Notes: generated from the letters alone by a model not told the origin. 32,701 nt of DNA from Gammaproteobacteria bacterium (GCA_012960345.1 DUBL01000055.1:1701-34401), one strand, 5' to 3'; shown: positions 19,761-29,195, counted from the stretch's first letter. Made by a program: numbers and translations.

Positions 19761-20927
19761 GTGAAACCAATAACAGCAGCGATCGTGACATTGTTTCTGT
19801 TGTGCAGTGTAGGGTCGACAGTGCACGCTGTGCAGTCTGAACTACCGGTGGCATTGCAGGCTACGATACCGCCGCCCAACCTGAAGGTGTCATCCTGGAC
19901 TTTGATGGATGCTTCGACCGGCGTAATGATTGCAGCCGCAAAACCTGATCGCCGAGTTGAGCCCGCAAGTCTCAGCAAGTTGATGACCGCTTACCTGGTT
20001 TTTCGTGGCATTGATAACGGTGCGTTTCGTTTGGATGAGGAAGTTGTCGTCAGTGAAAATGCATGGCGTTCAATTGGTTCTAGAATGTTTATTGAACCCG
20101 GTGATCGGGTATCGATAGAAAATTTGATTAAAGGATTGGTTGTTCAATCAGGCAATGATGCCGCAGTAGCGCTTGCCGAGTATGTTGCTGGCAGCGAGGC
20201 GGCGTTTGTTGAAATGATGAATCAGGCTGCTGCGGGTTTAAATCTGAACGGGACAAATTACGTCAACAGTACCGGCTTGCCGCACCCGGATCATTTCAGT
20301 ACTGCGCGTGACATCAGTCGTCTTGCTGGTGTGATCACCCAGCAGTTTCCTGAGTACTACCGCTATTATTCGATAAAGGAATTTGGTTGGAAGGGAATTC
20401 ACCAAAAAAATCGTAACAAACTGCTTTGGCGAGACGAAACAATCGATGGCGTGAAGACCGGTCACACGCGCAGTGCCGGGTACTGTCTGGTGGGTTCCGC
20501 CGAGCGTGGTGGAATGCGTTTGATCGCCTCGGTGCTTGGCGCGCAAAGCAAGACCAAGCGTGCAGACGCGGTTTATGCGCTTTTGCGGTACGGGTTTGCA
20601 TCGTACGACTCAAAAACGGTCTATCGCGGCGGCAGTAAGATCGTTACGGCGAAAGTGTACAAGAGCGTGTCGCCATCTTTGGCTGTTGGTGTTGGCAGTG
20701 ACATTCGTTTGACGCTACCGAAGACGCCAGGACGTCAACTTGATGCAGACATCCGTCTCAACGAGCCATTGGTTGCACCAATCGTTAAAGGTAGTACGGT
20801 TGGTACGTTAACATTACGTTTGAATGGTGATGAAATTGGTGCCCACCCGTTGGTGGCGCTTGGTGATGCAGTGCCAGGTTCCTGGGCAGTGAAGGCCTAC
20901 GATACGCTTCGCCTGTGGGTGCGTTAA
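19761..20927 (+). CDS. dacA: D-alanyl-D-alanine carboxypeptidase (PBP5/6 family)
   Basis: EPASLSKLMTAYLVF (SxxK), VQSGNDAAVALAE (SGN), DGVKTGHTRSAGYCLVGSAERGG (KTG). Confidence 0.95.
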   Translation: MKPITAAIVTLFLLCSVGSTVHAVQSELPVALQATIPPPNLKVSSWTLMDASTGVMIAAAKPDRRVEPASLSKLMTAYLVFRGIDNGAFRLDEEVVVSENAWRSIGSRMFIEPGDRVSIENLIKGLVVQSGNDAAVALAEYVAGSEAAFVEMMNQAAAGLNLNGTNYVNSTGLPHPDHFSTARDISRLAGVITQQFPEYYRYYSIKEFGWKGIHQKNRNKLLWRDETIDGVKTGHTRSAGYCLVGSAERGGMRLIASVLGAQSKTKRADAVYALLRYGFASYDSKTVYRGGSKIVTAKVYKSVSPSLAVGVGSDIRLTLPKTPGRQLDADIRLNEPLVAPIVKGSTVGTLTLRLNGDEIGAHPLVALGDAVPGSWAVKAYDTLRLWVR

Positions 20928-20973
20928 TCATTCGGTTGCTGTATTTCTGACCACCCAACGAGTTTGTTTAAAC

Positions 20974-21636
20974 ATGCCACTGACCTCGGTAGTCGTCCGC
21001 GAACTCGGTCTATGCGAGTATGAACCGACCATGGTGTCGATGCAGGCGTTCACCAATGGACGGAAAAAGAATACGCGCGATGAAATTTGGCTCTTGCAAC
21101 ATCCTCCAGTATTTACCCGTGGCGTCAGTTGCCGTCAGTTGCCAAACCGCTTATTGCCCTCAACGATGAAAGTTGTTGATAGCGATCGTGGAGGCCAAAT
21201 GACCTATCATGGGCCGGGCCAGCTAGTGGTGTATCTGTTGCTTGATCTTCGTCGACGCCAACTTGGAGTGCGGAGTTTTGTATCATTGCTGGAGACGGCT
21301 ATCATTGATGTGCTAGGCCACCATGGGCTTAAAGCTGATCGCCGACCAGAGGCGCCGGGTGTTTATGTCGGCGAAGCGAAGATTGCGGCTTTAGGGCTGC
21401 GCGTTCGAAGCGGCTGTTGTTATCATGGGATGAGCCTCAATATCGACTTGGACCTGGCTCCCTTCAGTTGGATCGACCCTTGCGGGTATGCTGGGTTAAC
21501 CGTCACATCGGTTGTGGAACAAGGTGTCACAACGTCGATTGAGTCGATCCAGTTATCGGTCTTGCGAGAACTGCAATCTGGATTGGGCTTTCCTACTATG
21601 ATGAAATCGAAGGAGCTGCCTCGTCAGGTGGCGTAA
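20974..21636 (+). CDS. lipB: Octanoyltransferase LipB
   Basis: DEIWLLQHPPVFTRG, DRGGQMTYHGPGQLVVYLLLDL, APGVYVGEAKIAALGLRV, IDPCGYAG. Confidence 0.95.
   Translation: MPLTSVVVRELGLCEYEPTMVSMQAFTNGRKKNTRDEIWLLQHPPVFTRGVSCRQLPNRLLPSTMKVVDSDRGGQMTYHGPGQLVVYLLLDLRRRQLGVRSFVSLLETAIIDVLGHHGLKADRRPEAPGVYVGEAKIAALGLRVRSGCCYHGMSLNIDLDLAPFSWIDPCGYAGLTVTSVVEQGVTTSIESIQLSVLRELQSGLGFPTMMKSKELPRQVA
21124..21143 (+). repeat. 10-bp perfect tandem duplication inside lipB
   Basis: GTCAGTTGCC repeated at 21124-21133 and 21134-21143. Confidence 0.95.
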
Positions 21637-22315
21637 GTTCGTGGTGTGACCGTGCTTCGGCAAGACGAGCTGGCGTGCCGACGTCTACCCAGTAGCCAGA
21701 GTGTATCGTTGCACTTATTTGATTCCGTGATGCGGCTTCGCGCAACAGCGGTGCAAGCGGAAAGCGTCGGTTCGGTGTATCTTTGAATAGTGCTTTCTGA
21801 TAAAGACCAATGCCTGCATAAGTCAGGCACGGTGCGTCGCTAGAAGGTAACGTTGATAGTTTGTTACCGATAAGAAAAAAATCTCCCGCCGGATTGTGTG
21901 GGGGGTTGTCAATCATGACCAAGCGGGCGAGTGATTTGTCGTTTAACGTTAATCTCTGAAAGTCGAAATTGCTGAGGACATCACCGTTAATGACCAGAAA
22001 AGGATCCGATAACAGTGGCAGCGCCTGCCGGATGCCACCACCTGTCTCCAGTGCGCCGGTGGTTTCATGTGAATACTCAATGGTGACGCCGTAGCGGTTT
22101 CCATTGCCGAGCGTCTGTTGAATCTTATCGGCCAAGTATGCAACGTTAATGACGACCCGTTCGATCCCTGCGCTGGCTAAGGCCATCAGGTGGTGTGCGA
22201 TCAGGGGTTGGCCAGCGACTTCCAACAGTGCTTTAGGCACATCGTCGGTCAAGGGCCTAAGCCTTTCACCGCGACCGGCGGCGAGGATCATTGCTACGGG
22301 TATGGAAGATCGCAT
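21596..22315 (-). CDS. murU: N-acetylmuramate alpha-1-phosphate uridylyltransferase (MurU-like nucleotidyltransferase)
   Basis: MILAAGRGERLRPLTDDVPKALLEVAGQPLIAHHLMALASAGIERVVINVAYLADKI...EYSHETTGALETGGGIRQALPLL...VINGDVLSNFDF. Confidence 0.85.
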   Translation of the reverse strand: MRSSIPVAMILAAGRGERLRPLTDDVPKALLEVAGQPLIAHHLMALASAGIERVVINVAYLADKIQQTLGNGNRYGVTIEYSHETTGALETGGGIRQALPLLSDPFLVINGDVLSNFDFQRLTLNDKSLARLVMIDNPPHNPAGDFFLIGNKLSTLPSSDAPCLTYAGIGLYQKALFKDTPNRRFPLAPLLREAASRNQISATIHSGYWVDVGTPARLAEARSHHELTPPDEAAPSISS

Positions 22316-22469
22316 GAGCGCAGGTGGATTCTTTGGCGCGCGGAGTGTGGCACAGGCATCCTATAATAAACGACCTACCAGGACTGATCCCTTGGAATTT
22401 CATACGGGATCATCAACGTTCCTTGGTGATCGATTGGCCGGAGCCAGCGCTAAGAGAGTGAGTGCGACG

Positions 22470-25001
22470 ATGATGGGTGTGTTGGATTACATAAGTTGCC
22501 GAATCAAGCCGTTCTTGTGGGCGCTGTGGGCTTGCGTTGCGCTGCCAATGGACGTGTTTGCCGCAGCGCCACTGACTTTTGCCGATACCACTGTTTGCCC
22601 AGAGGAAATCATCTCAACGTCAGCTGCGATACTGCCGTTGATCGGTCACGACGTTTCTCGGTTGTCGTTAGAACTCGAGGCTGATGAAATGGACTCGCCA
22701 ACGGCGGACACCTTGGTACTCCGGGGAGGCGCTTCATTGACCCAGGGCGCGCGAGCCATTTATTCCGACCGACTGGTATTTGACAAAGCCGCCTACAGTG
22801 TTCGCGCTGGTGTAAAGGCCGGATGGAGCGATCCCGTTCGAGTCGAAAAACTGGACGAAAGCCTGCTCGATCTAGTGATTAAAACCGACATTGTTCCGAT
22901 GACCGGGCCCTCGGTGTTGATTCGGTCAGTCTCCGGTGATCGTTTTGAGGCCGACTGGCTGGCGCTTAAGATACAGTCCCAGACGGGTCAGGCTGAGAAT
23001 GTTCGTTTTGAGATTGCACGCCGACCGGAGGTAGTGAAGCGGGTGATTATGCACAGCGATCCTTACGATGCAGCGGGATACAGTTCAGTCGTTGCCGGAG
23101 GATTCGCTAGCGTCAAAGGCCCTGCCATTTCATGCTGTGGGGCCGAACGACCCACCCTTACGAGCGTTGAAAACGACAAAGTCGCTGCACCTGATGTTCG
23201 GCTCTGGGCGCACGGTAGCGCGAAGCGGTTTTTCTTTGAAGGGGCTGAGCGTGAGCGGCTCGAGGGCGTTTACTACAGTCGTTGCGCTAAAGGTGACGAC
23301 AACGTTTTTTATACCGCCAGTGAAATGGTACTGGATCATGCCAGTGGTCATGCCACCGCGAAGCATATGCTGGTCCACTTTCATCGAGTACCCATCTTGT
23401 ACTTTCCTTTTGTCAGCTTTCCCATTAGCGATGAGCGCAAGACAGGTTTTCTCTTTCCTACCATTGGTTTTGGCGACCACTGGGGGGTCAATTTTCATTT
23501 GCCGTTTTACTGGAATATTGCACCCCAGCGGGACGCCACTTTTGACACCCATTACATGGCCGCTCGAGGCATTAGGTTTGGCGCTGAATACCGGTATATC
23601 GGCGAAACTGATAAGGGTGCTTTCAGCGGCGTTGCTCGTGGGGAATGGTTGCCGGACGATAAAGTAAGAAACAAGGCCCGTCACGGCTGGAGCTTCACCC
23701 ACGAACAACGCGTGAATGATCATTGGGACGGCGATGTTGATGTTGGTTATGTATCCGATCGCGATTATCTCCAGGACCTTGGTGATGGGCTGGAAGTTGC
23801 GAGTGCATCCTACATACCCCAGGAACTGCGCATCGGTTACCGTACGGACAGTACGCTGATCAATGCGCGTCTTCAGCAGTACCAGATTATTGATCCTGCT
23901 GTCAGTCAAAATAACGAACCGTATGCCCGGTTGCCGGGTATCGATGCACAGTGGGATACCCCCATTCGTAACCGCTGGTTTCAGTTCAATGTTGAATCAA
24001 GCGTCAATCGTTTCGATCATCCTGTGGCCGCTCGAACGCAAGGCACTCGCTTCCATCTTGAGCCTTACGGCGAGATGAGTTTTGAGAGAACTTATGGCTA
24101 TCTTCGGCCTCGAGTGACTGCGCATTACACGCAATATGAACTTGACCGTGTTGGCAGCAGTTCTGCCAGTCGCCTCATTCCGATGCTACACATCGATTCG
24201 CGGTTGTTTCTGGATCGTGAGTTGTCATTTGATGATGGGGAGTATGTGCAGGGTCTCGATGCTAAGGTTTACTACGCGTATATCCCGTTTGAAGATCAGC
24301 GGGCCTTGCCAAATTTTGATAGTGGGGAGGTCAGTTTTGACAATATCTCGAACTACTATCATCGCGGCCGCTTTTATGGCGATGACCGAATTGGTGATAC
24401 TCACCGAGTGACACTCGGTCTTGAGACGCGTGTTATGGAAGCAGACACTGGTTACCAGCGTCTCCATGCCGAAGTCGCGCAGATGGTTTTCTTGAATGAT
24501 CGCCAGGTTCGTCTAGACGGAAACGCTTCACCGTTAACACAGCGCTATTCCAATCTACTCAGTGAAATGACAATAGGGTTGAATCAGAATTGGAGTGTGT
24601 CAGCATTTTCCGATTGGGATTGGGATGAAAGCGCAGTATCAGATTTCCGCCTCGGTATTGATTACGCGAAGGGAGCAAGATGGCAGTTAAGTGCGGGCTA
24701 TCGGTATAAAACAGATGACGGTCACGATGAATTGTCACTGGACTCAACGTGGCCACTGGGCCGGCGTTGGCAGGTCGGCCTGCGTAACATTTATACGCTG
24801 GATGATAAGCAGAATCAGTACTCTGCCATGAGCCTGGGTTACGATGACTGTTGTTGGGCCATTCAGGTGCGTGTTGAGGACGAGTGGGCGGATGATGACG
24901 ATGGTCCACAAGTGATGTTTACGCTGAGACTGAAGGGATTGGGGAATATTTCTTCGGGTGAGATTGCGCGCATGTACGCGGTTACGGCCTCAACCGACTG
25001 A
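22470..25001 (+). CDS. lptD: LPS-assembly outer membrane protein LptD
   Basis: Signal peptide, VLDHASGHATAKHMLVHFHRVPILYFPFVSFPISDERKTGFLFPTIG, C-terminal DDCCWAIQVRVE; followed by surA. Start at MMGVLDYISC (22470); the 5' ORF extension is antisense to murU. Confidence 0.95.
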   Translation: MMGVLDYISCRIKPFLWALWACVALPMDVFAAAPLTFADTTVCPEEIISTSAAILPLIGHDVSRLSLELEADEMDSPTADTLVLRGGASLTQGARAIYSDRLVFDKAAYSVRAGVKAGWSDPVRVEKLDESLLDLVIKTDIVPMTGPSVLIRSVSGDRFEADWLALKIQSQTGQAENVRFEIARRPEVVKRVIMHSDPYDAAGYSSVVAGGFASVKGPAISCCGAERPTLTSVENDKVAAPDVRLWAHGSAKRFFFEGAERERLEGVYYSRCAKGDDNVFYTASEMVLDHASGHATAKHMLVHFHRVPILYFPFVSFPISDERKTGFLFPTIGFGDHWGVNFHLPFYWNIAPQRDATFDTHYMAARGIRFGAEYRYIGETDKGAFSGVARGEWLPDDKVRNKARHGWSFTHEQRVNDHWDGDVDVGYVSDRDYLQDLGDGLEVASASYIPQELRIGYRTDSTLINARLQQYQIIDPAVSQNNEPYARLPGIDAQWDTPIRNRWFQFNVESSVNRFDHPVAARTQGTRFHLEPYGEMSFERTYGYLRPRVTAHYTQYELDRVGSSSASRLIPMLHIDSRLFLDRELSFDDGEYVQGLDAKVYYAYIPFEDQRALPNFDSGEVSFDNISNYYHRGRFYGDDRIGDTHRVTLGLETRVMEADTGYQRLHAEVAQMVFLNDRQVRLDGNASPLTQRYSNLLSEMTIGLNQNWSVSAFSDWDWDESAVSDFRLGIDYAKGARWQLSAGYRYKTDDGHDELSLDSTWPLGRRWQVGLRNIYTLDDKQNQYSAMSLGYDDCCWAIQVRVEDEWADDDDGPQVMFTLRLKGLGNISSGEIARMYAVTASTD

Positions 25002-25104
25002 AGCTCTTGGAGGATGGATTGACGTGAAGCGCATCGAGTTCTGGCGCCGTGGGCAGGTAGGGGGAGGGCTTCTTGCGCCTTCAACGGATTCAAAAAGGTT
25101 TTCG

Positions 25105-26433
25105 ATGGATGGCTACTCGCCTGATTGCCGTGGCAGCCGCTGGTGGGTTGCGGGTTTGTTGACGGCTGTCTTTATCGTGTTGCTTCCATTGGCAATGGGG
25201 ACCGATCTTGATCGTGTGTTGGCGATTGTTGATGACGGTGTGATTACGCAATCGGATCTAGAGTTGCGCCTCGCTCAGCATGTTGTTGATCTGCAATCTA
25301 CGGGACAGACCATACCGGCGCAGGATGAGCTTGAGCGCCAAGTACTGTTGGGACTGGTTCAAGACCAGGTGTTGTTGCACCGTGCGCAGGCGCGGGGAAT
25401 CAGCGTGGACGAAGCCCGAGTTGATAATGCGGTGGCTGCCATGGCGAAGAGAAATCGATTGTCGATTGATGGGCTGCGCCGCGAGGTGGAGCGTCGGGGA
25501 ATGCCCTTTGTCCGTTATCGCGAAGGTTTGCGGGAACAGCTTATTATTCGTGAGCTAGTCTCATCTGAAGTTACGCGGTATATCGAGGCGAGTGATGTCG
25601 AAATTGATGAATTTCTGTCCAGTCAGAAAAAGCGCGCAGTAAATCAGGAAGCGCAGTTGGATTTGTCTCACATCTTAATTTCTGTCCCCGCGGCTGTCAG
25701 TGCGGCCGAGCGTGAAACTCGAGAGTCGTTAGCTTTCGATATTCTGCGCCGGGTTGAGTCAGGAATGCTCTTTGACGAGGCGGCGCGTCAGTTTTCGCAA
25801 GGACCTTACGCATCCAAGGGCGGCAATCTGGGATTGCGCCCGGTCAGTCAACTGCCTGAACTGCTGGTTGCTGCGGTTGAGGGGCTGGCGCCAGGCGATC
25901 TTTCTTCGGTTGTGGAATCCGCTGGCGGTTTTCACATCGTGCGGCTGAATGTTCGCGCCCAGGCTGGACAGCAACTGGTTCGTCAGTATCGAGTACGACA
26001 TATTCTGCAGGTGCCCAATGCCGTGTCCGACCTGTCGATGGTAAGCGCTCGACTTGTCCAGGTTCGAGATCGGATTCTTGCTGGGGCTGATTTCTCAACC
26101 ATGGTACGTCTGCATTCCGAACACTTGCCTTCAAGGTCGAACGGAGGTGACCTCGGCTGGGTGGGTCCGGGGGATGTGGTACCGGAATTTGAGGCTGTCT
26201 TGAAGGAATTGGTGCCGGGTCAGGTGAGTCTTCCTTCGCGGACCCGTTTCGGGTTGCACTTGATCGAGGTCACGGACGAGCGATTACACGATGTCGGCGG
26301 GAAACGGTTAAGGGCCCAGGCCAGATCTACAATCCGCTCCCGTAAAATAGACGAGCGCTACGAGGGATGGTTGAATGAATTGATCGGCCGAGCGTTTATC
26401 GAATACCGGAGCCCTCGTTTTCAGGCACAGTAA
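25105..26433 (+). CDS. surA: Periplasmic chaperone / peptidyl-prolyl isomerase SurA
   Basis: DRVLAIVDDGVITQSDLELRL; two parvulin repeats (DLSHILISVP...GGNLGLRP; VRHILQVP...GGDLGWVGPGDVVPEFE). Start at MDGYSPD chosen to give a signal peptide. Confidence 0.95.
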   Translation: MDGYSPDCRGSRWWVAGLLTAVFIVLLPLAMGTDLDRVLAIVDDGVITQSDLELRLAQHVVDLQSTGQTIPAQDELERQVLLGLVQDQVLLHRAQARGISVDEARVDNAVAAMAKRNRLSIDGLRREVERRGMPFVRYREGLREQLIIRELVSSEVTRYIEASDVEIDEFLSSQKKRAVNQEAQLDLSHILISVPAAVSAAERETRESLAFDILRRVESGMLFDEAARQFSQGPYASKGGNLGLRPVSQLPELLVAAVEGLAPGDLSSVVESAGGFHIVRLNVRAQAGQQLVRQYRVRHILQVPNAVSDLSMVSARLVQVRDRILAGADFSTMVRLHSEHLPSRSNGGDLGWVGPGDVVPEFEAVLKELVPGQVSLPSRTRFGLHLIEVTDERLHDVGGKRLRAQARSTIRSRKIDERYEGWLNELIGRAFIEYRSPRFQAQ

Positions 26434-26540
26434 AGCGGATTATCAGTGACATACGACACTGCTTTGACTGCCTTCGAAGCGCATAGTGCTCTGCTACACT
26501 GTTATGTGATGAGTGCTTGCCCCATGCCGTTGTTGAAACC

Positions 26541-26789
26541 ATGACGTTTGATCGCATCGCCGCCGCGATAGCCACTGCTTTGCCGGTCGAGTTGACAGAG
26601 GATGTGCGTAAAAACGTGCGCGCGGCGCTGTCCTCGGCGCTCGAGAAGATGGATTTAGTCACGCGTGAGGAGATGGAGATTCAGGAAAAAGTGCTCCTCA
26701 GGACGCGAGAGAAATTGGAATCTCTATTGATCCGTCTGGATCAACTAGAGCGGGAACTTCACGACAAACCACCCGAGGAACATCGCTAA
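26541..26789 (+). CDS. ubiK: BMFP domain / ubiquinone biosynthesis accessory factor UbiK
   Basis: 83-codon ORF; VRKNVRAALSSALEKMDLVTREEMEIQEKVLLRTREKLESLLIRLDQLE coiled-coil. Confidence 0.88.
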   Translation: MTFDRIAAAIATALPVELTEDVRKNVRAALSSALEKMDLVTREEMEIQEKVLLRTREKLESLLIRLDQLERELHDKPPEEHR

Positions 26790-26840
26790 GCTCGTTACCA
26801 AGGCCCATGGATGGGGTCAATAAGACAAGGAGAAGCCATT

Positions 26841-28403
26841 GTGTCCCTTGCAGTTGTCTACAGTCGTGCCAGTCTTGGGGCATCAGCACCGCGGGTCACC
26901 GTGGAGGTGCATTTGTCCAACGGGTTGCCATCATTCTCTATCGTTGGTTTGGCGGAGACCGCCGTTAAAGAGAGTCGTGAGAGAGTCCGCAGTGCGTTAA
27001 AAAATTCTGGTTTTGATTTTCCCACACGACGGATCACGGTTGGATTGGCGCCGGCTGATTTACCGAAACGCGGGGGCCGATTTGATCTGCCGATTGCGCT
27101 GGGTATTCTTGTCGCGGCCGGACAGTTATCCCTTGAAGCACTGCAAGACATCGAATTTCTTGCTGAACTGGGACTCGGCGGTGAGTTGCGGCCAGTTGAT
27201 ACGATACTGTCGGCGGTCGTTGCCGCGACGGCTATGGGACACACGGTCGCGTTGGCTCCAGGCGATGCTGTCGAGGCCTCACGGGTCCGTACTGCTCGAT
27301 TGCTGCCGGCGTTTAATTTGAGTGCGCTGGTCGATCACTTGGCGGGAGTTAAACCCATTAGCTGGACATTCGATCAGCCAGCTTTTAGAGCGATGCCTGA
27401 AAGCGATCTCAGCGGGATAAAAGGGCAGGCTGTGGGGCTACGCGGGTTGGAGGTGGCGGCAGCCGGGGGACATGGGTTGATCATGATGGGCCCGCCTGGT
27501 TGCGGCAAGTCGATCTTAGCAGCGCATTTGCCCGGTTTGTTGCCCGCAATGAGTCAGGAAGAAGCACTGGAAACTGCGATGGTGTATTCACTGGCCGGCC
27601 ATACTCGAATGGATGACTGTTTTCTGCAGCGACCCTTCCGCGCACCGCACCACAGTGCAACAGCGGTTGCACTGATCGGTGGGGGGCATCACCCTCAGCC
27701 GGGTGAGGTTTCCTTGGCGCACAATGGTGTCTTGTTTTTAGACGAGCTGACCGAATTTCCTCGCACAGTGTTGGAACAGCTGCGCGAGCCGCTTGAGTCG
27801 GGCGGCATTGTCATTGCGCGAGCAGGTCATGCGCTACGCTTTCCCTGCAGGTTCCAACTGGTTGCGGCCATGAATCCTTGTCCCTGTGGTTATTACGGAG
27901 ATAGAACACGCGAGTGTTACTGTACTCCGGCGCAGCTACAGCGCTATCGTGCACGACTGTCAGGGCCGTTGCTCGACCGCATCGATCTTCAGGTGATGGT
28001 ATCCCGAGTGACCGCAGCTGATCTTACACGCGGTCATACGGAGGTGATGAATGGCACCCACGTGGCTAAACGAGTTCGTGACGCACATCAATTGCAGTTT
28101 GCCCGCAGTGGCATGTTGAATGCCCACCTTACTGGGGCTGAATTAAACAGGGTGTGTGTATTAGACGATGATGCGGCGCGGATACTCAACAAAGGGATCG
28201 ATATGTTTGGTTTGTCCGCCCGCGCATATCATCATGTGTTACGGATCAGTCGAACGCTGGCTGACCTCGAAAGCCAGGCACAAATTTCACGTCTAAAAAT
28301 TACTGAGGCTCTGGCTTATCGAACGATGGATCACCGGCAGAAAGTGCCGAGTGAGTTTTTACCAAGTCCTCTCAGGACCACTCAGGCTTCCGCTTTTCGA
28401 TAA
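26841..28403 (+). CDS. comM: YifB/ComM family Mg-chelatase-like ATPase
   Basis: GTG start MSLAVVYSRASLGASAPRVTVEVHLSNGLPSFSIVGLAETAVKESRERV; Walker A GPPGCGKSILA; AAMNPCPCGYYGD. Confidence 0.95.
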   Translation: MSLAVVYSRASLGASAPRVTVEVHLSNGLPSFSIVGLAETAVKESRERVRSALKNSGFDFPTRRITVGLAPADLPKRGGRFDLPIALGILVAAGQLSLEALQDIEFLAELGLGGELRPVDTILSAVVAATAMGHTVALAPGDAVEASRVRTARLLPAFNLSALVDHLAGVKPISWTFDQPAFRAMPESDLSGIKGQAVGLRGLEVAAAGGHGLIMMGPPGCGKSILAAHLPGLLPAMSQEEALETAMVYSLAGHTRMDDCFLQRPFRAPHHSATAVALIGGGHHPQPGEVSLAHNGVLFLDELTEFPRTVLEQLREPLESGGIVIARAGHALRFPCRFQLVAAMNPCPCGYYGDRTRECYCTPAQLQRYRARLSGPLLDRIDLQVMVSRVTAADLTRGHTEVMNGTHVAKRVRDAHQLQFARSGMLNAHLTGAELNRVCVLDDDAARILNKGIDMFGLSARAYHHVLRISRTLADLESQAQISRLKITEALAYRTMDHRQKVPSEFLPSPLRTTQASAFR

Positions 28404-29178
28404 ACGCGTCGATCCCTTCAATGGCTTCTGGAAATCCCATGTTGCAGGCCATTCGTTCGCCAGCCAGGGTATAGGCTTCTTCCAGGGGTTGACCCAACTG
28501 CTGGTAGAAGAGTTGCTTACCGAGCCGTACGGCGGATTCGGGCTTGCTAGCGATCTCGTTTGCAAGGTCTGACACCGCCTGATCGAGCGTTTCGTTTGAG
28601 ACGGATTGATTGATTAGACCGTATTCCACGGCCGTCTTAGCATCAATAAAACGACCTGTCATTAATAGTTCGAATGAACGTTTTCTTGGCACGTTACGAC
28701 TTAAGGCAACACCGGGTGTTGAACAGAACAGGCCAAGATTAATCCCAGAAACCGCAAAACGTGCAGCATCGGAGGCGATGGCTAGATCGGCATTGGCAAC
28801 CAGTTGGCAACCTGCCGCTGTTGCCGTGCCGTGCACTCGAGCAATGATCGGTTGGGGCAACGCAACCATCGAGAGCATGATACGGCTACACTGCTTAAAA
28901 AGCATTTCGTAGTACGCTGTATTCGGTGTTTGTCGCATTTCTTTGAGATCATGTCCCGCACAGAAGGCTTGACCTGCACCGGCGAGCACAACCACGCGGA
29001 TAGTGTTATCGGACGCGATGATACTGAATTCGTTTTCTAGTGCCTCTAATAACGCTTCTGACAAGGCGTTATACTGCGCGGGCCGATTAAGGGTTAGCGT
29101 TGCAACGCCATTGTCTTCGGTGGTACGAAGGACAAGGCTTGAAGGTGACGCTTTTTGCACAACAGTTGCATTTTTCAT
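28372..29178 (-). CDS. Enoyl-CoA hydratase/isomerase family protein
   Basis: TLNRPAQYNALSEALLEAL, GAGQAFCAGHDLKEM, PQPIIARVHGTATAAGCQLVANADLAIASDAARFAVSGINLGLFCSTPGVALSR. Confidence 0.92.
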   Translation of the reverse strand: MKNATVVQKASPSSLVLRTTEDNGVATLTLNRPAQYNALSEALLEALENEFSIIASDNTIRVVVLAGAGQAFCAGHDLKEMRQTPNTAYYEMLFKQCSRIMLSMVALPQPIIARVHGTATAAGCQLVANADLAIASDAARFAVSGINLGLFCSTPGVALSRNVPRKRSFELLMTGRFIDAKTAVEYGLINQSVSNETLDQAVSDLANEIASKPESAVRLGKQLFYQQLGQPLEEAYTLAGERMACNMGFPEAIEGIDAFIEKRKPEWS

Positions 29179-29195
29179 GAACGCGCTGTTTACAG

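Noticed and set aside
22362-22367. Perfect TATAAT upstream of lptD
   Set aside because: No acceptable -35 at 16-18 nt (TTGGCG is 23 nt away), so not called as a promoter; may still be a -10 with an activator.
22149-22469. 5' extension of the lptD ORF
   Set aside because: Overlaps murU antisense; a signal peptide begins at Met 22470, so the extension is unlikely to be translated.
23130-23909. 259-aa minus-strand ORF and overlapping 199-aa plus-strand ORF (23068-23667)
   Set aside because: Both lie in alternative frames of lptD, whose reading frame has clear LptD motifs; no recognisable domains.
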